Source: Limnobaculum xujianqingii
Lineage (GTDB): Bacteria; Pseudomonadota; Gammaproteobacteria; Enterobacterales; Enterobacteriaceae
Direction of reading: 5' to 3'
Length of the DNA: 64,000 nucleotides
NCBI RefSeq assembly: GCF_013394855.1
Contig: NZ_JABMLK010000001.1
Location: 2,933,501-2,997,500 of the forward strand
Part shown: positions 59,301 to 64,000 of the stretch, one piece after another
Position numbering within the stretch: position 1 is the stretch's first letter
Layout of the letters: each line of letters begins with the position of its first letter
Notes under the pieces: model-generated
Told to the model about the DNA's origin: nothing
Databases searched by the model: none
The model's input: the letters and a program-made list of their open reading frames with translations, nothing else
Position numbers and translations under genes: made by a program

Positions 59301-61982
59301 TGTCGGGCATCGCTGGCATTGTTAACTTCCGCCGAATGGGAAAATCTGGCCCGGTGGTTACCGCTATTTTTCGCTTATCACGGCAGTATTGTGCAAGGTG
59401 AGCAGATATTGGCCCAACTGGAGCAGTTGTCCGCCCGGTTACAGCAAATAGATTCCTCCGGCTGCGACCAACTGCTGTTTGAACCTTTGGCTAATTGTGA
59501 CAGTCAGCTGTTGCTACAGCTGATTGCTGCCGCTACGGCAGAGACCGAAAAGCGCGGTTTTCTTCAGGCATTGAATCCGTTCTACTATCTGCGCCGCGGT
59601 AAATTGAGAGCGTTTTTATTACAAACAGGGCTACAAAACAGCCATGACACCGTGATGCGTTTGTTAATTTCTGCTCGTTCCGAGCAGCAATGGCGCGGAG
59701 TCAGAACAGAGCTTAACCGCCTGCATCAACGTCTGAATTTGCCGCAGGTTGGACTGCTGGATAGCCTGGAGCTGGCTAACCAACTGGGTACCACTCTGCG
59801 AGATTTCCGACGCAGTGCTTCGCTGTATCAGCCGTTGTCTGTTTCGCCTGATATTAACCGATTGATTCCGGCGATTATTGAACATCAGCAGGCTGGTTTT
59901 GAGGGGGAATGTGAAGAAATTACCGCCGCCATTAACCGCTGTCAGGCACGGGCAGCGAGTTTAAGCGCACTGGAAAACCTGCGGGACTGGCTGGAAGCAT
60001 CGGCAAGCGATGAGTTTACTTTAGCGATTCATCAGAATCGTCCGCTGACTTATTCCCTTGAAGCGATTACTGCGGCATTACCGTCTCTGGCTGCTTATCA
60101 ACAGTTTCGCCCTGTTGCAGCCCAACTGGATAAGACCTGTCTGACGGTGCTGGAGATTTTGCGCCAGCAACAGAAAATTCTGCATGGTTTCAGTCAGTCA
60201 CAGTTGGAGCTGGTGGTGGCCCGGGCGCTGGATCGCGAAGTGCGTTTAGTCTGGAAACAGCAAATGGAGTGGCGTTCACCGATATTGCTGCAGGAGCAAG
60301 CCACCATCAATGACAAGATTGAACAGCTGGCGAATGCGGATAGCCAAATGAGGGCACTGAACCGGCTGGAACTCACTGAAGTTATCAAAACCAACAATAT
60401 TAGCCCATTGCGGGCGTGGGAAGAGATCACCCGCCTGACGGGGAAACGGGCACGGCGATTGCGGGAGTTTATGGAGCAGGGAACGGCTCGGGGATTGATG
60501 CAACTGCGACCAGTCTGGCTGATGACGCCGGATGTTGCCAGTCAGGTACTGCCGTTAAAAGCCGGATTGTTCGATACGGTGATTTATGATGAAGCCTCGC
60601 AGATGCCGGTAGAGTTTGCACTGCCTACCCTGTTTCGTAGCCGGAATATGGTGGTCAGCGGCGATGAGAAACAGATGCCGCCATCCACCTTCTTCTCTGG
60701 CAGGGGCATTGTTGATAACGATGCAGACGATAATGAAGACGAACTTGAGGCGGATAATAGCCAACAGGAAGCCGCAGCAGAGAACTGGAACTATCGGCAA
60801 ATTAGCGACTGTCCGGACTTATTGCATCTGGCCCGAACGGTATTGCCAGTACAAACGCTGGAAATCCACTATCGTTCTGCCTATCGGGAGCTGATTAATT
60901 TCTCTAACTATGCATTTTATGAGAATCGCTTAAATATTCCGGTACAGCACTCCGGCAAAGTTATTGATGCGGTTAAACCGGTCTCTTTGATCATGGTGAA
61001 TGGGCTGTATCAGAATCAAAGTAACCAGCAGGAAGCCGAACAGGTTGCCATTACGCTGGCAGAAATTTGGCAACAGCCTTACGCTCAGCGCCCTTCCGTT
61101 GGTGTGGTGACCTTTAACCAGAAGCAGGCCCAGCTGATCCAAAATGTCCTGGAGGCGAAAGCGGAGCAGGATGAGGGGTTCCGTCTGGCTTACTATGAAG
61201 AGCAGCAGCGGCTGGAAGATGATGAGGATATGTCATTCTTTGTGAAGAATGTGGAAAACGTTCAGGGGGATGAGCGGGATGTGATTATCTTCTCCACTAC
61301 CTTTGGACGTAACCATCAGGGTACTTTCCGGCGTAATTTCGGTATTCTCGGCCAACAGGGCGGTGAGCGACGGTTAAACGTTGCCATTACCCGTGCCAGA
61401 AAGCAGGTAATGATTATGTCTTCTATGCCAATTGAAGAGATTTCTGATTTGCTCTCTACCCGCCGTCAGCCTGATATTCCTCGCGATTTTCTGCAAGGGT
61501 ATCTGGAATATGCCCGCAGCCTGTCAACGGGTGAATTTGCCAACGGTCAGGCGCTACTAAAGCGAATGAACCGGACAGAATTAGCCAGCAGAGCCCAGAC
61601 AGAACAACATGATGGTTTTATTGCGTCGGTTGTTGAGTATATTCGTTCTCAGGGTTGGTTGATTGCTGACTCCCGTCAGGAAGGTGCTTTCTATTTTGAT
61701 TGTATTATTGAAGATCCGCTAACGGGACGCTATCTGCTGGGAATTGAGTGCGATATGCCACGCCATGGCTTGCTACAGCATGCCCGAGCCCGTGAGTTAT
61801 GGCGCCCGTTGGTGTTGAAGCGGGTTGCACCATATCGCCACCGTATTTCAATACAAAATTGGTATAACAATGGCCCAGAGGAACAAGCTCGTTTAAAACA
61901 GGCCATTTTGCAGTCAATCAATGCAGAACAACCTGAGGTTGCTGCCATCACCTCTGAAAATATAAGCGAGGAAAATCCATGA
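56268..61982 (+). CDS. Kinase-like C-lobe + SF1 helicase + REase-like domain (C-terminal part of split gene)
   Basis: Open frame of 1904 residues; genuine sequence starts at about 56364, upstream residues being out of frame. Order: rest of the kinase-like lobe (RPANLL, EFGSA in place of DFG, YSAPETL, SDWWSLG); a DUF4011-like region (LYMRDTGINGMYLGFPFLL, PLLLWPVNINME); an SF1 helicase with Walker A GPPGTGKS (about 776-783), Walker B DEASQ (1441), GDEKQMPPS (1465) and motif VI NVAITRAR (about 1703-1710); and a C-terminal nuclease-like domain with FDCIIEDP and LLGIECD (Glu1827), like REase_MTES_1575. Restart at the ATG 56343 would give a kinase-less helicase. Its stop overlaps the next start (ATGA). 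Confidence 0.85.
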   Translation: MTFGSRMKFPILCVSWEVHYPVFLSMVCAIATFDLRPANLLIRTRHPLDIVIIEFGSACLSEFDLDIVSPLEISRYSAPETLAGGVAAASDWWSLGIILLEQVTQGRCFENIHPHAFLIQVLANGITLPESLDANLRLLLRGLLTRDRHQRWQWPEVQAWLDGRPVAVADETLSVSGNQNFGITLNQQHYTQPAIFALAAARHQYWQEALELMQHGAITSWAQQVGLADALLTMLQQVAELTDLDDNYRLMLVLKLLNPNMPLILQGEIVTPSWLLEHPLEGYELLLSPLPDLLGQMESGHWLSQIKIRQIKVRQRGKSLRIAFDEEALRIHLLATSRARLLAIWEEQRKLFPDTTHSGLRTLIDRRNLNEDELILLLSADIGQFTSAESLLVQASTLADRYNIINFDREESRELLTLPRVDIYQQLADRLDGFNRSNIADIDSWAERFLLTRRLPLEQVLVMLAIPPEHWMVPEKQRYIHQVLDFFTRKITASTMRGSLVRMSISPHAGRVDLYELGGEKKSSEALLNHLLTRNRQAIPVDSQTLLDNELVSGRLRTLNSQTQLYMRDTGINGMYLGFPFLLINTQPKQMKPRIAPLLLWPVNINMEAGIRGVASLRFDHDRGAVRLNPALENFVGIPSVKRWQEVADQLLSQAALSVEEVMESFSTLVAARENQLVRLPPLDVEVPENASQLVCSAVLFHASFIGQAISEDLRQLSTQSPGGTALETALGLNSDMSAVRQPVSAGECYFTAASDPSQESAVLAARNAPGLLIEGPPGTGKSQTIVNMVADAIGQKRSLLIICQKPAALEVVFKRIMAGGLGDRIVMVKDAQKDRDTIIRNVRAQLETLYKPAETSEVNPWVTSRKKSGRHLDRLEQELDSYYQALYQSDEQTGISYRSLLGELMELEACPDRLEVPALQPILQRYSLEQIEDIKLAIIPGIALWLEANYEQSPLVQLSPFLSNQATLFDFFARFERFCQAEQQRDVILANPHRAFEVTEESEYRESLANCRASLALLTSAEWENLARWLPLFFAYHGSIVQGEQILAQLEQLSARLQQIDSSGCDQLLFEPLANCDSQLLLQLIAAATAETEKRGFLQALNPFYYLRRGKLRAFLLQTGLQNSHDTVMRLLISARSEQQWRGVRTELNRLHQRLNLPQVGLLDSLELANQLGTTLRDFRRSASLYQPLSVSPDINRLIPAIIEHQQAGFEGECEEITAAINRCQARAASLSALENLRDWLEASASDEFTLAIHQNRPLTYSLEAITAALPSLAAYQQFRPVAAQLDKTCLTVLEILRQQQKILHGFSQSQLELVVARALDREVRLVWKQQMEWRSPILLQEQATINDKIEQLANADSQMRALNRLELTEVIKTNNISPLRAWEEITRLTGKRARRLREFMEQGTARGLMQLRPVWLMTPDVASQVLPLKAGLFDTVIYDEASQMPVEFALPTLFRSRNMVVSGDEKQMPPSTFFSGRGIVDNDADDNEDELEADNSQQEAAAENWNYRQISDCPDLLHLARTVLPVQTLEIHYRSAYRELINFSNYAFYENRLNIPVQHSGKVIDAVKPVSLIMVNGLYQNQSNQQEAEQVAITLAEIWQQPYAQRPSVGVVTFNQKQAQLIQNVLEAKAEQDEGFRLAYYEEQQRLEDDEDMSFFVKNVENVQGDERDVIIFSTTFGRNHQGTFRRNFGILGQQGGERRLNVAITRARKQVMIMSSMPIEEISDLLSTRRQPDIPRDFLQGYLEYARSLSTGEFANGQALLKRMNRTELASRAQTEQHDGFIASVVEYIRSQGWLIADSRQEGAFYFDCIIEDPLTGRYLLGIECDMPRHGLLQHARARELWRPLVLKRVAPYRHRISIQNWYNNGPEEQARLKQAILQSINAEQPEVAAITSENISEENP
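56360..56378 (+). repeat. 7-bp tandem duplication that splits the kinase-helicase gene
   Basis: GACCTTC occurs twice in tandem (56360-56366, 56367-56373) and is followed by GACCT. One copy would encode HRDLRPANLL; two copies give HRDLRPSTC and a stop. Tandem units of this kind can revert by slipped-strand replication. A sequencing or assembly error is the alternative. Confidence 0.9.
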
Positions 61983-63346
61983 GTTCATCTGTACATGTTA
62001 TTCGAGCCAGAAGTGAGGATATCGCAGAATATCGCCGTTCAATGGCCTGTTTGAACGCGCTGATGAAACAATGGGAGGCGGTTAACCAACAATATAGTGA
62101 AGTGGATGCGCTGAAGATTGAACAAATACGTCAGCGCTTTGAGGAAATGAAGCAATATCAAAAGGATATTCACCGTTATAGCGCGGAAGCATTTGCCCAC
62201 TTAACTGAACAAATCCCCGGCATGATTGAGTTTGTTCGCCAGGATATTGAGCAGATGCAGGAAGCGCTGATTGAACAACATACTGTGCAACGCCAGCATC
62301 AGCGTGCGCAGCAGGAAAATGCCGCAATGTTGTTGAATCTCTTGCAACAAAGAATGCCGGAACAGCAAACGTTGTTACAACAGCTTGATGAAGTGACAAA
62401 AGGTGAGCAAACCAGCAGCGCAGAAAAGATATTAAGTCAGGCTATATTGATGATTGGCCAACAGCCAGCCCGTCTGACAGAAGCACAGCAGGCGCTGGCC
62501 CAGCGTTTAAAAGAACCTATGTCCGAAGGGCAACAGGCTATAATGCAGCAGGGTGATCACCACAGCAGTCAATCTTTACAGCGAATTGATCGGCATATTG
62601 CTGAACTGACAGTGTTAGACCCTCAACAAGATATCGCTCTTTTTATGCAGCGCGCAGCAGAGTTGGATCGACTGACGCAAGATTCAAACTGGAACATGCT
62701 AAAGGATTCATTGATTCTGGATTTAGCGCAGGCCACCCGCCATGCCAGAATTGTGACAGAAAAAAGGCAACAGCTCGGTTTACTGCTTGCCGGACTTGAG
62801 AGCTACCATTCTCCAGCAATTTCAGCCCTGATTGAGAGATTAAATCTGGTACTCACCTCTCGCGAGCTACAACCATTGATTGAAGCTATTACCGTCGCTC
62901 AGGCCGCCACAGAACAACAGCAACAAGATATTGCTGCGTTAGCCAGACGTGAAGCGGTTCTCGATGGGCTGGCAAAATTGGGATATGAAGTTCGTGAGAG
63001 TGATGCAGAAGCATGGCTTGATGATGGTAAAGTCGTGATTCGCAAACCGGCGACACCGGGCTACGGTCTGGAATTAGCCGGCGCTAAAGGAAGTGAACGT
63101 TTTCAGGTTCGGGCGGTGGCGTTTTCAGAACAGCGAGATACCCAGCTTGATGCTGATATTGAGTCAATCTGGTGTGGTGAACATCAACAGCTTCAGCAAA
63201 TATTGGCAGAAACCGGTGATAGGTTAACCGTAGAGCGTGCGCTGGCGGCAGGAGAATCCCCTCTTAAAGTCGCCAGACCGGCAGATGTACCAGCAGAACA
63301 GGTTGATTACCGCTATCGTGGTGAAGGGAGCCGTAGTCTTGATTAA
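61979..63346 (+). CDS. Coiled-coil protein of unknown function
   Basis: 455 residues, glutamine-rich. Long coiled-coil segments cover about residues 20-120 (QIRQRFEEMKQYQKDIHRY, VRQDIEQMQEALIEQHTVQ) and 160-330. A compact C-terminal domain (about 335-430: DGLAKLGYEVRESDAEAWLD, KVVIRKPATPGYGLELAGAK, RFQVRAVAF, DIESIWCGEHQQLQQIL) looks like a small alpha/beta fold. I know no family name. It overlaps the helicase stop by four bases (ATGA), so it is probably a dedicated partner, perhaps a scaffold or sensor. No signal peptide or membrane helix. Confidence 0.7.
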   Translation: MSSSVHVIRARSEDIAEYRRSMACLNALMKQWEAVNQQYSEVDALKIEQIRQRFEEMKQYQKDIHRYSAEAFAHLTEQIPGMIEFVRQDIEQMQEALIEQHTVQRQHQRAQQENAAMLLNLLQQRMPEQQTLLQQLDEVTKGEQTSSAEKILSQAILMIGQQPARLTEAQQALAQRLKEPMSEGQQAIMQQGDHHSSQSLQRIDRHIAELTVLDPQQDIALFMQRAAELDRLTQDSNWNMLKDSLILDLAQATRHARIVTEKRQQLGLLLAGLESYHSPAISALIERLNLVLTSRELQPLIEAITVAQAATEQQQQDIAALARREAVLDGLAKLGYEVRESDAEAWLDDGKVVIRKPATPGYGLELAGAKGSERFQVRAVAFSEQRDTQLDADIESIWCGEHQQLQQILAETGDRLTVERALAAGESPLKVARPADVPAEQVDYRYRGEGSRSLD

Positions 63347-63413
63347 GGCGGATTGTTATACTGAGTAACCTGTGTTTTAGCCATTAACTCAACCAGTCAG
63401 GGAGCAGATCGAT

Positions 63414-63980
63414 ATGGGATTACTGATTACGATTGTGGTTATCATTTTTGTTGTGCTGGCGCTGGGTGGCTGGGCAATAAGTATTTATAACCGTTTAGTG
63501 GCGCTGCGTAATAATATTGATGCGTCTTTTGCCAATATCGATGTGATCCTGAAGCAGCGTGCAGACCAGATCCCGGCACTGATTCAGGTGGTTTCTAAAG
63601 CCATGTCTCATGAGCAAGAAACCTTTACCCGTTTAAGTGAAGCCAGAGTGGCTTATCTGAATGCGGGTTCGATAAAAGATAAGGTAGATGCGGCTAATCA
63701 GATGGAAACGGCTTTAAAGTCGGTCATTGCCATTTCTGAAAATTATCCAACGCTTATCTCCGGTGAAACCTTTATTGAGCTGCAAAAATCGGTCAGTGAA
63801 GTTGAGGATAAAATTGCCCACCGTCGTGAATTCTTTAATGATGCTGTCAATCTCTACAATATTGGTATTGCTCTGTTTCCTGATGTGCTGTGTGCTAAAG
63901 CGATGGGATATCAACGGATGTCACTGCTGAAAATCAGTGCTGAAGAGACCGCTTATGATGGTATTAAATTTAGTAGTTAA
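63414..63980 (+). CDS. LemA-family membrane protein
   Basis: 188 residues. One N-terminal membrane helix (LLITIVVIIFVVLALGGWAI) followed by the LemA helical bundle: YNRLVALRNNIDASFANIDV, LKQRADQIPALIQVV, SENYPTLISGETFIELQ and RREFFNDAVNLYNIGIALFP. LemA proteins are conserved, single-pass and of unknown molecular function, often paired with other membrane or metalloprotease genes. GGGAG lies nine bases ahead of the ATG. The gene is 67 bp after the coiled-coil gene and may link the complex to the membrane. The operon may continue beyond the window. Confidence 0.88.
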   Translation: MGLLITIVVIIFVVLALGGWAISIYNRLVALRNNIDASFANIDVILKQRADQIPALIQVVSKAMSHEQETFTRLSEARVAYLNAGSIKDKVDAANQMETALKSVIAISENYPTLISGETFIELQKSVSEVEDKIAHRREFFNDAVNLYNIGIALFPDVLCAKAMGYQRMSLLKISAEETAYDGIKFSS

Positions 63981-64000
63981 TTATTCCCGCCATTATTAAT

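Noticed and set aside
53151..63980. Assignment to BREX/Pgl, restriction-modification or tellurite TerY-P systems
   Set aside because: No methyltransferase, PglZ, VWA or PP2C gene is present in the operon; only kinase-like and helicase parts overlap with those systems.

Overview
The window looks like the chromosomal replication-origin region of a member of the Enterobacterales that is not E. coli itself. The order atpIBEFHAGDC, rsmG, mnmG, oriC, mioC, asnC, asnA, viaA-ravA, kup, hsrA-yieP is the classical enterobacterial one, and most products are close to their E. coli counterparts (AtpE differs from the E. coli protein, as I recall it, only by one extra C-terminal glycine). The AT-rich intergenic DNA and gene content make me lean towards the Budviciaceae (Limnobaculum/Budvicia/Pragia), but that cannot be proved from the sequence alone. 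No rRNA, tRNA, CRISPR array or transposase was found.

Layout. 1-2990: phosphate transporter genes pstA (cut by the window edge), pstC and pstS behind a PhoB-type promoter. 3237-5255: periplasmic alpha-amylase malS. 5421-8839: glmU-glmS. 8840-24650: a roughly 15-kb accessory block between glmU and atpC, which adjoin in E. coli. It carries a tightly packed six-gene operon (LuxE-like, LuxC-like, SDR, Ntn hydrolase, radical SAM, LCAT-like lipase) with a divergent LysR regulator, then the galactose transporter mglBAC, an unknown gene and an L,D-transpeptidase-like gene. 24658-31721: the ATP synthase operon. 32235-37272: rsmG, mnmG, oriC, mioC, asnC, asnA. 37273-48655: viaA-ravA, kup, hsrA-yieP, mdtG, yieH and adeP. 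48712-64000: an accessory island.

The island has two arms. Leftward is a three-gene set of unknown proteins, two of them paralogues with duplicated helical modules and a membrane anchor, preceded by a phosphopantetheinyl transferase gene. Rightward, after a small lipoprotein gene, runs a coupled operon: ClpB-type AAA+ ATPase, NrdG-like radical SAM protein, a giant zinc-ribbon/kinase-like/SF1-helicase/nuclease-like protein, a coiled-coil protein and a LemA protein. The giant gene is split by a 7-bp tandem duplication exactly in the kinase HRD loop. I recognise the parts but not the whole, and consider this the best candidate for an undescribed system; the LuxC/LuxE-like operon is the second.

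A dispersed, structured repeat family occurs four times (about 9185, 18779, 22888, 42363), always between genes, in a short form of about 158 bp and a long form of about 230 bp. Its stems show compensatory base changes between copies. Three copies lie at the joints of the accessory block and the fourth lies where E. coli carries rbs, suggesting a link with gene-block turnover.
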